Shown: positions 32,680 to 43,150, counted from the stretch's first letter. The stretch: 64,000 nucleotides of DNA from Steinernema hermaphroditum (GCA_030435675.1 CM059621.1:7130001-7194000); one strand, 5' to 3'. The notes: generated by a model not told the origin, from the letters alone. Numbers and translations: made by a program.

Positions 32680-33491
32680 CTGATCGGCTTGACGGATTCG
32701 ATCAACAGAAAACGAGTTCTTACCGGCTTACCTTTACACTTTGCTAAGAACGAGGTGCGGCCTATAGCGCACGAATTACCCTGTAATACTATGGAAAGAT
32801 GAATAGCAGCGGAAAAAAATGGTGCAAAACGCACAAAAACGTTGAGTGAACCTATCATTTCTGGAGAGCAAAATAGGTTCTCTTTGCACAATGATCATAA
32901 AAAATTCCACAATTTTTTTCGATATCGGCAAACGTTCTACCGTAACCTTCCATGATCTTTCCATCTGTGAAACCCATTTTTTGAAAATATTCGTAGACCG
33001 CATTAAACGGACGAAAAAATAAGTGAACCTATCATTACTGGACACACTGTAGTCGCGACTGGCGTTATTTTTCACATTTCGCGGGTCCGTTTTACTATAC
33101 CCAAGCCGCGCGTTTTGTGTGCGCTCTCTTCCTAAGATCTTCTTTATCCGTTACACCACAACTCATTTGCAACTATAACTTGGGGAGGTTCCCTTGTAAG
33201 CTTAGCAGCTTCAGCGAGATGCTTCCAGTCCAGGGTCCGAAAAATTGCCTCATCGTGCGCCCGCATAGGCACGATTTTAAGCGAGTCCTGTAGCATTGGC
33301 GGTCTGTCCCCGACACCGGTTCACGGCTTCCTTCCACCCGACCTCATTCATCCGCAACACTCTCATTACACATGCGCGAGAAAGCGCAGACGAGGAGAGA
33401 AAATGATACCATACATAAATGAACCTCTCGCTCTCCGGGTTTTGTCCACAAACGTCGATTGTCCTTCGACTTTCCTCTTCACAGTGTTGGT
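32680..33491. other. Spacer with a 174-bp-apart repeat
   Basis: gtgaacctatcatt-(a/t)ctgga occurs at about 32847 and 33021. No supported gene. The right end should hold the promoter of the gene at 33492, and an acceptor-like cttcacag lies just before its ATG. Confidence 0.4.
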
Positions 33492-33755
33492 ATGCCTCTA
33501 AAGGTTAGCCCCACTGTTTTTCTGTTCCTGCTAGCGAGCATTTGCCTCATCATATTCGTGCCAGCCGCTATTGTCGCTTATCAAGAAGCGACAAATAAGC
33601 GGGAGTTCATCGCGAACTTCCTGGCAAATTTGTCATTTGCCTTTTTGACGCTCTTCGTGTCCTTCTTCTTGGGCACGTTCGTCGTCCTCAAGAAGAACCG
33701 CAGCGAGCAAAGACCGCTGCTGCCGTTGGTGAACTTCCCGACGCCGGGTAACTAA
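33492..33755 (+). CDS. Small two-TM membrane protein, intact
   Basis: 87 aa from ATG 33492 to TAA 33755. MPLKVSPT, first helix (VFLFLLASICLIIFVPAAIV), AYQEATNKREFIANF, second helix (LTLFVSFFLGTFVVL), tail KKNRSEQRPLLPL ending TPGN. It is close to the minus-strand paralogue at 30997-31260; most changes are conservative and the frame is intact. Predicted as a helical hairpin with both ends on one side and the NKREF loop on the other. Function unknown. Confidence 0.75.
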   Translation: MPLKVSPTVFLFLLASICLIIFVPAAIVAYQEATNKREFIANFLANLSFAFLTLFVSFFLGTFVVLKKNRSEQRPLLPLVNFPTPGN

Positions 33756-33949
33756 GCGGCAAAAGCTTAGCGGTTAAGCGCGCCTAGCGTCTACACAACG
33801 ACGCTGTCATGTGCAGCCGCTACCGAAGCTGAGGGGGTGGGCGGGAGCGACGGTACGTGGGTGGTGGTCACTTGAAAGGTGAGGGTTAAAGAAGTTATTA
33901 TCGCTCTACTCTTTTCGTCGCATCGGTTGTGCTATGTTTGGAGGAGAGT

Positions 33950-36900
33950 CGAATCTTGCAACGATTTTCCTGTTCCCCTTGTACGATGATTCTGTTTAGC
34001 CGGCGGAAGGCGTTCACGCGGAGGCAGCGGCGGAGAAGTACCCGAAGAAGTTCAGAAGGAGGTGGATGACCAGAAGATCGTGAACCGGCGCGAGCAGATG
34101 TTGCAGCGCCTGCAGTGCGACTCGGCCCACGTACGTGCCAAGGTTCTGAACTTGTGGTCGAAACTGGCACAGAACCGCAAGATCCCCATCACTTTCGTGC
34201 AGGGCTCCCTCATCTCTATGATTGGCTCTAGGCTCACCGACAAGTCCCTGATGGTGCGGAAGGCGGCGTCACCGAAGATATGGCCGAAAGCGGCATCGAA
34301 GAGAATGAGGGGTCCGAAGCCGGGCAGACGGATGGCGCCAAAGTCACTGACGTCGACGCCACAGAAATTGTGATGAATGGCGCCGAGTGTGTTGGGATGG
34401 TTTTAGTACAAGCCGATCTTTTTCGTCATTTTAGAGAGCTCAAAGGCCTCGTTCAAATGGTTATGGACCCACAGCAACGAGAAGTTGCTTGTGATATGTT
34501 CGCAAAATTGTACATGGAAAAGAACGCGAACGGCACAAGCTACGATCCTGAAAACGTAAGCGGACTTACTCGCCAAGTCATGGAAGCCTTGCAAACTGAA
34601 TACTTAAGTACGCCTGCTTGTTTCGCTGAACTTCTTGTCATCATGGCCTTCTTTAGATACCATAGTCGCTGTTCAGCTGCAAGACGATGACCTGCAGCTA
34701 TGCGAAGAGGAACGTGTCAGAGATTATAAGAAGAAGCTCCACATCATAAACAAGAAAATCGAAAACGGCAAGGTATCAAGAACTTTCCACCATTCAGTGC
34801 ACTATCTTGGCTTTGCAGAACTGCTTGATGTTCGCCTATGAAGTGCAGCGTTGTCTTCCGGCAGCCGTGAGAGGAATCTTTACGGGTCAGCTGAATGAGA
34901 TTCGGGAGAGTCTCCGCTTCATTTCAGAGTGCCGGAAGTTCGAAGTGAGAGAATCGTCGGCAGCGGTCAAGGATGCGCTCGGCCTTATTTGGCGAAAGGA
35001 CAATTCGCTGCGCGACGTGGTCGTCGACGAAGCGATGAAGATGTTCTGCAGTGAGAATGAGTAGGAAAGACAATACTATTTGTCCTATGGTAGATCTCTT
35101 TAAGGATAGAGTTGTGTCGAATTTGCGCACCGCCCGAAACCTCATGGAGATATTTTTGGAGATCGACGAGAACGAGATGGAGTCCATCGAGGAGACCGTT
35201 TACAGATGCTGGTGACGACCAAAGCTTTTGACAACCACATCGTGAAGATCTTTTGCATATTGGTCGTGATCGGCGACGACAGAGTCAGATGGGCTGCTCT
35301 GCGACTTATCGCAGTCGTCACGAGGTGGTTCCTACGCTAGACGGGCTTGCTTAACTCCTTATTTGTAGGGGCAACAGTCAGTACTCCCGTGACCTATTAC
35401 CGTTCCTGATTCAGTGCTTCCAGTCCTCAGAACATCCAAAGACGAAGGAATTGTGTCTGCTGGCTTTTGCCAACATGAAGTGCCTCGACATAGGCGCCAA
35501 GAAGCACCACATGCCTGTTCTGTTCCGTCTTCCCGCGGTGGACAAACACATCCAAGTCATCGTGGTAGACCTGCTGTACTGCTTCACGTGCCCTGACGAG
35601 ATCCGCTGGATGCAGAGAATGCGCCAAACCGTGGACGTTGCTTTCCACGTGTGCTCCGAAACGACCGACGTGTGCTGCTACCTGTTCGACTTCTGTTTTA
35701 TGCAAACGAAGCGCGCTCTGGACAAGCTCCTTGCTGTGCAGAAGGAGATTATGAGAGTGCTCGAGCTGCGGGCGGATCCTTTGAGAAACCAGAAAGAGTT
35801 CAAGCGGAGTGCCGTGAGCGAAGATACGACAAAAGACACAGAATCCACACGCAGCGATGATGCCGAAGAAGATATGTTCGGCGACGAAAGTGTGCAGGGC
35901 GGAGTCGATGATAGCGATGAAGGCGCCAAGAAGGAGGACAGCCGGGTGGATCTCACGGTGGAAAAGTGGATCGAGTGGAAGCTGGAGAAGCTGATGGACC
36001 TTCTCAAGGAGTCCAAGACGCGCTGGAGGGTAACCTCGACTCGGCTCTTCTGGCTGGTGGGAGAGATGGCACTGCAACTTATTGTGCACTCCGAAGAAAC
36101 GTTCCTGACGCAGATGAAGCTCTACAACGACCTGGTCGCTGATCTGCGGGAGAAGAAGATTAAGGTGGACAACGTGAACACCGTGGATTCCTTCACAGAA
36201 CTGGTCCGATGGGAGACCCACGTCCGCCAAAAGAAGAGCCTGGTGACATCGAAGACGATCGCCTCGGTGTTTCAGGTTTGTGTTGCCTCCATCAAGCGCA
36301 TCCATAAAGCCCACTATTTTAGCGATCTCCATCGAGGACAAGCTGCAGCAGCGGGCCCTTTTCAACATGGAGTCGCGTCTCTTCACCAACGAATTCAGTA
36401 TCCTCCGATCTTCCGTGGCTCTCATCGTATACGTCATCGATCGGCGCCACAAGATCGACCCAGAGGTCGTGGATGCGGCGGGCGTTCGCCCTCGGGAAGA
36501 TTCTCACTAGGTACCACACCTCTGCTACAGATTCCCCAACGTCATGGGGCTTAATTCGGACGCGCTCTATTAACTGTATCCATTTGTGGTCTGTCTTTTT
36601 CTCAGTTCTCTGCTTCAGATCAGAAGACACGGACGACGGAGTTCGCGAGACCGTTATGCTTGTGCTCTGTCATCTGATCCTGAACGATCAACTGAAGACG
36701 CGAGGAACGGTCGCCTGCTTGACGCCGCGCATCTTCGACCGCCACTACAACATTGCGAAGATCGCCAAGAACTTCTTCACCGAGCTCGCCCAGAAGGCGA
36801 ACATTCTGTATAACTTCCTCCCCGACATCATCTCAAGACTGACGATCCGAATGGATCAGAGATACCTGAAGCTCTTTGAGAACATCATGGAGTATGTTCG

Positions 36901-37150
36901 CTTTCTTCTTGCCGACCGTTGATGTGGGCGTTTAGATTCGTCCTGCAGTTGATAACAAAGGAGCGACAGATCAACGCACTGTTCGAGAAGATCTGCCAGC
37001 GCGACTCTGACAAAGATGCATGAGAAACTGAAAGATCGCGTAGAAGAAGACACTGACGAGGGCGATAGCAATAGCGACAGCGACGACGACGACGATAGTG
37101 ATGATGGTGATGGTGATTTATGTATCGATCCATTTTTATCCATGATCCAT
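33950..37150 (+). pseudogene. 5'-truncated, broken condensin subunit (NCAPD2-like)
   Basis: HEAT-repeat subunit of condensin, which compacts mitotic chromosomes. Recognisable blocks in order are HVRAKVLNLWSKLAQNRKIP, then SRLTDKSLMVRKAA, FTGQLNEIRESLRFISECRK, ALGLIWRKDNSLRD and, near the end, AKNFFTELAQKANILYNFLP, IISRLTIRMD and LFEKICQR. The N-terminal several hundred residues are missing, since the upstream DNA is the small-membrane-gene unit. Conflicts are a frame change after VRKAA (about 34265), a frame change at about 35205 where only gtttacag remains between exons, an extra 4 bases near 36478 before FALGKIL, and TAA (36571) in NSDALY. The C-terminal domain is replaced by an acidic tail. 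Most likely a decaying duplicate; a true gene with sequencing errors is possible. Confidence 0.75.
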
Positions 37151-37289
37151 GCAACTTACTTTTTTACTTTGCTTTAAGCATAAAATATCCTTCCGTCAAG
37201 AATTTTGTAATTCACTTCGACTTTTGGGCGGCATCGGTCGTCAATGCCAATATAAACACGCTCTTTGGAGGCGAAAACAGCGGTGAGTG

Positions 37290-37466
37290 TCAGTTTTCGG
37301 TGTGTCAGGGGGCGCGCGAGGGCATATCACGACCACGATGAGGACAATGAAGGCGCCCAGAAAGAAGGAGACGAAGACTGTCAGAAACGCGAAGGAGAAA
37401 TTTGCCAGGAAGTTGGCGACTCCCGCTTGTTTGCCGCTTCTTGGAAAGCGACAACAATTGCTGGTA
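37290..37466 (-). pseudogene. Truncated small-membrane-protein copy at duplication edge
   Basis: The minus strand begins LPAIVVAFQEAANKRE, shifts frame, and continues VANFLANFSFAFLTVFVSFF. The first helix is absent because the copy ends abruptly at 37466-37471, where the duplicated guanylyl cyclase tail begins. It directly shows the right-hand breakpoint of the duplicated block. Confidence 0.7.
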
Positions 37467-37793
37467 GACTGAGACTGAGAGAAGACCCACTTCGCGCATC
37501 GACGGACCCATGACTCAGACGTTATAGCACAGATTTTTGGGTAAATAAAGATAAAAAGTGACCTCAAACGTGGTTTTTCACCTCATCGTGGTTGTGATAA
37601 TCCTACGAGCCATCACCAAAAACAATTCATCAGAGGGAAACTGCCTCAAAATACTGCAACCCTGAAATTCATCAGATGTGTCTCAATCATCAGGACAACC
37701 GTTTGTCTCTCCCCTTTCTCCAGTTTCTCGTTATTCACTTCAATAGACGGATTAACTAATTTGACAAAATTAGGGCAACACGAGCGGGAAGCT

Positions 37794-38335
37794 CACCAGC
37801 GGCAGCTGGAATTGTTCTTCAGGACACAAAAGACACCATTTAAGAAGGAGACCAACATCAGTATGATGCTGAGCCCTGTTCTGATGACGAAGTTGCCAAC
37901 AAACTCTCCTCAGTTCGCCGTTATTTGATAGACGTATGCGAAGGCAACGCTGACGACGATCGCTAAGATGCCGATTGCAACCAGGATTCCGCCGAGGCGT
38001 TCCTTTTTGAAGATCATGTGCTGGAGCACGCTCGGCTCCTGCTCCATTTCCTCCACGCGCTCCGCACTCAACCGGAGCTGCTCCTGGAGGTCTCTGTTCT
38101 CCGCCTCGAGTGCCCTGATCCTCTCCTCCAGCTCCCTCTTCAGATCCTCGGTAGGCTCGATGCGCGCCAGTGGCCACTCCTTCTCGTCTTTGATGGTTAT
38201 GATCTCATGGCAAAAGGTCAAAGTGATGCAACGCGGCCATAAACGGAGAATAAACCTCTTGTTGCGATGCGACGTGTCGATCTTAGCACCGCTGAATGGA
38301 GTGAATGGCATCGGAAATGCGTATGTAGTATACAA
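37794..38335 (-). pseudogene. Second coiled-coil/two-TM chimera with the same TGA
   Basis: Paralogue of 25555-26196 within the duplicated block. The coiled coil is three residues shorter (LEERIRALE), and the first helix and YQITAN are identical. The TGA at 37910-37912 is at the same codon, followed in frame by GEFVGNFVIRTGL and the second helix. The TGA therefore predates the duplication. Confidence 0.6.
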
Positions 38336-38399
38336 GGGGTAGGAGGAGCAAAGCGACGCGAAATGCTTTCGAACGGTTTGAATACGGTGGGCAGTTATG

Positions 38400-38690
38400 A
38401 CGGTGACATTTGTCGTCCATCATTTAATCGTTCAACAAACCAAACAATCCCACCCTCAGGGTATTCGCTTCGGTGATATCGGGCGTCAATGTATCACACC
38501 CCCTTCGGTTGTCATTCGTGGCATCTGCTAAGGATTCATATCTAGAGTTTTCAGGTTTCGAGCGGCGATTATTTGTGAGCTCGACAATGTTGTGGTATTG
38601 CGATGGTCAATATTCCCCTGGGTTGCTTGATCCCTTGCACAATTTTATTTAAAAATATTTATTTGCAAAACGATGCTGGAAGCTGGCTTC
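38400..38690. repeat. Shared 3' flank, copy 3
   Basis: Nearly identical to 26200-26455 and to part of 30530-30955 (ggattcatatctagagtttt, ttgtgagctcgacaatgttg). Marks the downstream edge of the module cluster. Confidence 0.8.
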
Positions 38691-38960
38691 ACTTTCGGCG
38701 CCAGATTCCGGTGCTAGTCGACACAGAATGGGCCCATGTAGAAAGCGGCGATCAGCAGGAAGACATTGAACGAGGCGTTCGCCAAGAAGGAACTCCGTTT
38801 TGTGCGCCGTTATTTCAAAAACGGTAACGAATGATGGGATGGATATCACCACACACATGCCCATGATGATCTCGATGAGGACAACGAAGACGGCCAGGAA
38901 AAAGGAAACGAACACCGTGAAAAGGCCAAAAGAGGTCTTCGCCAGTAAGTTGGACGACAA
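38690..38960 (-). pseudogene. Rearranged module pieces
   Basis: The minus-strand frame joins SSNLLAKTSFGLFTVFVSFF (second-helix half of one module) directly to MGMCVVISIPSFVTVFEITA and HKTEFL (first-helix half of another). It then shifts frame before the expected NFLANASF block, which survives in the next frame. It is a head-to-tail recombinant, not an intact protein. Confidence 0.6.
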
Positions 38961-39222
38961 CGCGATGTTCCATACCATGTCCGGACACGTCGCCACTCAT
39001 CGAAGGCTGTCTTCTCTGACACTGAAATACGAACAAATCGCCCAGAAGGAACGCCACGATCAACAAAAAAATGCCGAACGAGGCGTTCGAGAGGAAGTTC
39101 CCGAGAAACTCCCTCTTGTTCGTCGCTTCTTGATAAGCGACGACGGTGGACGGTATGTATACTACGATACAAATCCCGGCCAGCAGAAGGAGACCTGTGA
39201 CAATGGCCCACTTGATCTCCAT
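38815..39222 (-). CDS. Two-TM family member with aberrant C-terminus
   Basis: From ATG 39222: MEIKWAIVTG, first helix (LLLLAGICIVVYIPSTVV), AYQEATNKREFLGNF, second helix (GIFLLIVAFLLGDLFVF). It then leaves the family into a Gly/His-rich tail and stops at 38815. The frame is open upstream through another module (39226-39430: ACIMVLVPSFVVSYQEATNK), so a four-span fusion is also possible if a start exists there. Intactness uncertain. Confidence 0.5.
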   Translation of the reverse strand: MEIKWAIVTGLLLLAGICIVVYIPSTVVAYQEATNKREFLGNFLSNASFGIFLLIVAFLLGDLFVFQCQRRQPSMSGDVSGHGMEHRVVVQLTGEDLFWPFHGVRFLFPGRLRCPHRDHHGHVCGDIHPIIRYRF

Positions 39223-39429
39223 TGTCGACGAAAGGGGAACATTCACAGCCAGGGGAACACAGCCACATTCTGGTCGACACAAAAGGTAGAAGGCGGCGGT
39301 AAGCAGTAGGATGCTGAACGAGGAGTTCGCGAGGAAATTCCTCAGGAACTCCCTCTTGTTCGTCGCTTCTTGGTAGGAGACGACGAACGAAGGCACCAAG
39401 ACCATGATGCAGGCTCCGGCCAGCGGTAG

Positions 39430-39572
39430 GAGCCGTTCGCGAGAAAGGTTCCGACGAACTCCGTTTTGTTCGCCGTGACGTCGAACACGACAACGAAAGA
39501 TGGGATGAAGATCACAACGCAGACTCCCAAAGTGACCATGAATCCGGCGACGATGCTGTACTTGATATCCAT
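39430..39572 (-). pseudogene. Module A copy, frameshifted after the NK motif
   Basis: ATG 39572 opens MDIKYSIVAGFMVTLGVCVV and DVTANKTEFVGTFLANGS. It then leaves frame into Trp/Ser-rich sequence, while the next module (39226-39430) is open in another frame. Counterpart of module A at 27178-27336. Confidence 0.6.
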
Positions 39573-39960
39573 GGCGACGACGGGACGAAACTACGGGACG
39601 AAGTTGACTACGCAGACTCCCACCGATGACGAGGAGAGAAGGGGAAGGCAAATTTGGTGTTGCTAGGCATGCAGAGGACCACCCCAATGCCTCCAATTCT
39701 GTGGAAAACGGAGGAGGCGGTGGGTTGCAGAGAAGGGTCCATGTGAAGGATTTGGCTCCGAGAGATTCTAAATGCGACGTTTAAAGACTTCTGTCAGGAA
39801 GGAGAACTGACCGAAAGTTGGAGAGAGCGCTCGATTCGATCGTGGACGAGGAAGGGGAGTGCATAGAGGAATTTCGGTCATGTTACCTGCATGATCACAC
39901 TTCGTATTTCACATCGACAAAGGTTGCACATCTGAATAGGCTCTCGCCTGGAAGGGCTAC
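39573..39960 (-). promoter_or_regulatory. Conserved 5' flank, copy 3
   Basis: Same blocks as 27340-27720, with a short deletion in the tttcacatcga(g/c)aaagg region. It lies directly upstream of the 39572 start. Confidence 0.6.
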
Positions 39961-40116
39961 GGTAGATGGTCTCGTTGTTCGGAACCGTTTCGGAACCGCA
40001 TCGCATCTTAGCTCGCACCGCCACCGCCACCACTCTCATATAAGGGTCACGTCAGTGTTTCCGTCTCGATGTCGTTTAACTGATATCTACAGTCATATCC
40101 CTAAAGTCCCTTTGCC

Positions 40117-40320
40117 ATGGAATTCACGCGGCGATCTGTCATCGGCGTAGTGCTGGTCCTGTTCGCCCTCTACGTTCTTCTCTTCATTTGGTCCTTCACC
40201 ACCCTCTACGAGCTGGCAGAGAACAAGGCGCTTTTAGTCGGCGACACTCTCGGGAAGGTATCATTTAACTGCTTCATCTTGTGCGGAGGGTTCGTTCTCT
40301 TTATTCTCCACAATGAGTGA
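40117..40320 (+). CDS. Small two-TM membrane protein, short type
   Basis: 67 codons from ATG 40117 to TGA. MEFTRRSVIG, first helix (VVLVLFALYVLLFIWSFTTL), YELAENKALLVGDTLGKVSF, second helix (CFILCGGFVLFIL), no tail. It belongs with 41338-41538 and the broken 29701 copy (FTTLYEL-x-EN, then second helix), a short subgroup with the N-K pair in the same place. Its 3' flank (caataaatgactcttt) is shared with both. Function unknown. Confidence 0.65.
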   Translation: MEFTRRSVIGVVLVLFALYVLLFIWSFTTLYELAENKALLVGDTLGKVSFNCFILCGGFVLFILHNE

Positions 40321-40440
40321 TACTTGCACTACAAGACCCCACAGGAATCCACGATGTACTTTGGCTATCTTTGTCGTCTAATCTCTCTTAACACTCTTTG
40401 AACAATAAATGACTCTTTGTATTTTCGTTGTATTATACAT

Positions 40441-40714
40441 GCGGATTGATGCGCCGCTACGGCCATTTCGATTCTGAACAACGCTGTAATTGCAGAACAG
40501 ACCAAAGGATACAGTAGTTGACAGCAGAGATGGGATACGGCTGAGCCGTATCAGCCGGCAGCCGTTCCAACCAGCTGACCAGCCGACTCAGCCGATCCGA
40601 TCCGATCCGTTCGATTCCATCTCTGGTTGACAGTATCTACCGTAGCCACTTTTCTCGATGCGAAAATCCAAAATGTTACCTCAGAGGTGTGACCGTATCG
40701 GCGCATCAATCCGC
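40441..40714. repeat. 274-bp segment with 16-bp terminal inverted repeats
   Basis: gcggattgatgcgccg at 40441-40456 is the exact reverse complement of 40699-40714. The hAT-like MITE at 40525-40625 lies inside. It may be an older transposable element hit by the MITE. Confidence 0.55.
40525..40625. mobile_element. hAT-like MITE, 101 bp
   Basis: Terminal inverted repeats CAGAGATGG/CCATCTCTG bound a GC-rich palindromic interior. Perfect 8-bp target-site duplications GTTGACAG lie at 40517-40524 and 40626-40633. The CAGAGATG end and 8-bp duplication are typical of hAT-superfamily non-autonomous elements. No coding capacity. Confidence 0.85.
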
Positions 40715-40722
40715 TTTCTGTC

Positions 40723-40925
40723 GCGATACGCAGATTCAGAAAAGAGGCTGACTCAAAAATTGTGAAGAAAGGAAAATATCTAAATATCTATAAATAAAAT
40801 ACATCTCTAGAGACAGTAGTAGTAGAGCGGTGTGACATCGATTGTCTTTGTGGCTCATTGCGAACTTTGTTTAGTTTGTAAGCCGTGGAAGCGATACGCA
40901 GATTCAGAAAAGGCTTACAAACTAA
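40723..40925. repeat. Direct 22-bp repeat and hairpin
   Basis: gcgatacgcagattcagaaaag occurs at 40723-40744 and 40891-40912. The second copy forms the loop of a perfect 14-bp stem (ttagtttgtaagcc 40871-40884 with ggcttacaaactaa 40912-40925). Possibly the end of another element. Confidence 0.5.
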
Positions 40926-41337
40926 CGAGTTTGCGTGGGCCGTACCATCGTCGCACCTTATCCCAGACGCGATAGCCCATACATATATTTGAAAATTTAT
41001 GGTAAATCGGCAGTTGAAACTTTATGTGGGGAGTGCGGCTGTTTCTATGCTCGCCACTGTATGTTGCGGAATGAATCTTGGGCCATCTTGGGAGTCCCAT
41101 ATAAGTCACGAAATTTGTTTCTCTCATCGGTACGGTCAGGCCTAACATGACGTCCTTTGGTTCGACCAAGGATGCGAACTGTTTATTCCGTCCATATGGA
41201 AATTCCGTTTTGAGCCATCCACAGTATTCATCCCCTTTTCTCACAACGAAAATACAAAGAGTCATTTATTGGCCACATAGTGAGAAGAGAGATTAGACGA
41301 CAAAGATAGCCAAGGTTCATCGTGGATCCCGCTGGGA

Positions 41338-41538
41338 TCACCCAATGTAGATAGCGGCGAAAAGGAGCAGCATGCATACATTGAAGCCTTGGAGTGACAC
41401 TTTCAAAAGAGTTTCTGCGTTTACCTTCGTTTTGTTCTCTCCCAGCTCGTAGAGGGTGGTGAAGCCCCAAACGAAGAGAACAACGGAGAGGACGAAGAGG
41501 ATCAGCAACGTGGCTCCGATAGGTCGCTTCAGATTCAT
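41338..41538 (-). CDS. Small two-TM membrane protein, short type
   Basis: 66 aa from ATG 41538 to TGA 41338. MNLKRPIGATLL, first helix (LILFVLSVVLFVWGFTTL), YELGENKTKVNAETLLKVSL, second helix (GFNVCMLLLFAAIYIG). The frame is intact here, whereas the inverted copy at 29701 has lost 8 bases. Downstream flank and poly(A) region are shared with 29690-30130 and 40320-40430. Function unknown. Confidence 0.7.
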   Translation of the reverse strand: MNLKRPIGATLLILFVLSVVLFVWGFTTLYELGENKTKVNAETLLKVSLQGFNVCMLLLFAAIYIG

Positions 41539-42384
41539 GACAAAGGACCACCGGGGATGTGACTGTACAAAGCAATAGGCTTGATCGACGTCCCTTCTTT
41601 GACTGCAAAGCCTTGCTGTTAGAAGAAGTTCGATCCCGGATGGGTCCTGTCCCAGATGGAGATTTTGTGGCTTGTAGTGACCCTTATATGAACGTGGTGG
41701 CGATGCGACCGCATTTTTTTTTCCATTGTCACATTGAAAATTTTTGCTGGGTCCTGCCACGGGATGCTTTTTGACCCTGATGGTTGCTTTTCATTGATAC
41801 AGGATGCACAAAAATCTCGAACGAAAGTTGCACATCCGATTATGCGGCGACTTTAGCAAGCTCGTAAGCTGTTGTAGCTACCGCAAATGATTGCGAAGAC
41901 ACTGGCGTAGATGGTGGTAGATGGTCGCATAATGATCGCCTGTTTTGTTGGAGAGCTCGAAGAGTCCAAGAGACAGTAAATGAAACGTTTTCCAAAATTC
42001 CACAACTGGAAAGGTGCTAAAGCTAAAGTTCACAACTCCCGTTTTCAGACATAATCGTTGTCATAGGCGTAAGTCTTACGGTGGACTTTCCATTGTCCAA
42101 CCGTGAAGAGGGACTCCGGGTTCGTCTTTGTGTTCCTTAGGTGTTTTCGGGCTGTACTCTTATTAGACATTCATTTCATTTGCTTTGGGGCATGGATATC
42201 AATCATACTATGTACTATGACGTCGGAAAAGCTTTATTTAGACGACAAGCGTTAACAAAACATCGATTAAGAAGTCGACTCCAAACAGTGTTAGGCACTT
42301 TGGTCTTACAGCACTGGAGGTGGCTCTGGATATTCTTGTTCTTCGTCGCTTTCAGCGACGCACAAGGCAAAGATATTAGTATAC
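41539..42384. other. Spacer with one inverted gene fragment
   Basis: No supported gene. 42336-42385 (cgacgcacaaggcaaagat) is an inverted fragment of the C-terminal coding part of the gene at 28146-28406. The rest is unassigned. Confidence 0.45.
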
Positions 42385-42760
42385 CCCATAGCATCTACCG
42401 TGGCATTTCCAGGCGAGACCCCACTCAGATGTGCGACCTTTCTCGATGTGAAAATCCGAAGTGTGATCAGCACCATGCAGGTAGCATGACCGAAATTTCT
42501 CTATTCAGTCCCCTTCCCCATAATCGATAATTCGAACACTCTCTCCAACTTTCGGTCAGATATCCTTCCTGACAGTAGTCTTTCAACGTCGCATTTAGAG
42601 TCTCTCAGAGCCACGTCCTTCACATGGACCCTTCTCTGCAAACCAGCGCCACCTCCTCCGTTCTCCACAGAATTGGAGGGACTGATGTGGTCCTCTGCAT
42701 GCCTACCAACATCAACCGTGCTTCCTCCCCCCTCGTCATCGGCGGGCGTCTGCGTCTTTT
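42385..42760 (+). promoter_or_regulatory. Conserved 5' flank, inverted copy
   Basis: Reverse-complement relative of 31340-31740 (cctttctcgatgtgaaaatc, cgtcgcatttagagtctctc). It precedes a chimeric, broken family copy on the plus strand, keeping the same flank-to-gene orientation. Confidence 0.6.
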
Positions 42761-43020
42761 GGTTACTTGTACCAAGTAACCGCGAACAAAGGTGTATTCG
42801 TCGGGAATACAGATATCTCCGTAGGAGTGAGCATCACATTGGTGTTCGTCTCCTACTTTATGGGGCCTTCTATGTCTATCAAGAAGCGACAAATAAGCGG
42901 GAGTTCATTGCGAACTTCCTGGCAAATTTGTCCTTTGCCTTTCTGACGGTCTTCGTGTCCTTCTTTTTGGGCGCGTTCGTCGTCCTCAAGAAGAGGCGCG
43001 GCGAGCAGGGGTGGGCAAGA
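42760..43020 (+). pseudogene. Chimeric small-membrane-protein copy
   Basis: One frame reads YLYQVTANKGVFVGN, then DISVGVSITLVFVSYFMG, a loop and second helix. At about 42870 it switches to another frame with YQEATNKREFIANFLANLSF and FLTVFVSFFLGAFVVLKK. Two second halves are joined head to tail and the first helix is missing, so it cannot encode a standard member. Confidence 0.65.
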
Positions 43021-43051
43021 GGTGGACGGGTGGTGGTCCCGCAACGTAACC

Positions 43052-43150
43052 ATGGTGTCCGCTGGTGCTGTCGCGCTCTTCCCAACGATCGTGAAAGCAG
43101 TTGCGGCAATTGGCACGATCCTCAGCTCGTTCTTTGGTGGTAAGACGTAA
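43052..43150 (+). CDS. Short hydrophobic peptide ORF
   Basis: 32 codons from ATG 43052 to TAA 43150: Ala/Val/Ile-rich, mildly cationic, ending SSFFGGKT. It follows the chimeric copy directly. It might be the tail of a lost reading frame, a leaderless membrane peptide, or chance. No homology recognised. Confidence 0.25.
   Translation: MVSAGAVALFPTIVKAVAAIGTILSSFFGGKT

Larger units (their letters stand above)
37471..39960. repeat. Direct segmental duplication, right copy
   Basis: Copy of 25232-27720. It starts with the last about 55 bases of guanylyl cyclase coding sequence and its 3' UTR (no gene upstream here, so a dead tail), then the chimera, the module cluster and the conserved 5' flank. 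Differences include a 9-base deletion in the coiled coil and different middle modules. Confidence 0.85.

Noticed and set aside
33130..33180. tRNA-like D-arm (gtggtgtaacggataaag) on the minus strand
   Set aside because: There is no matching acceptor stem, anticodon stem or TTC arm; at most a degraded tRNA-derived repeat.
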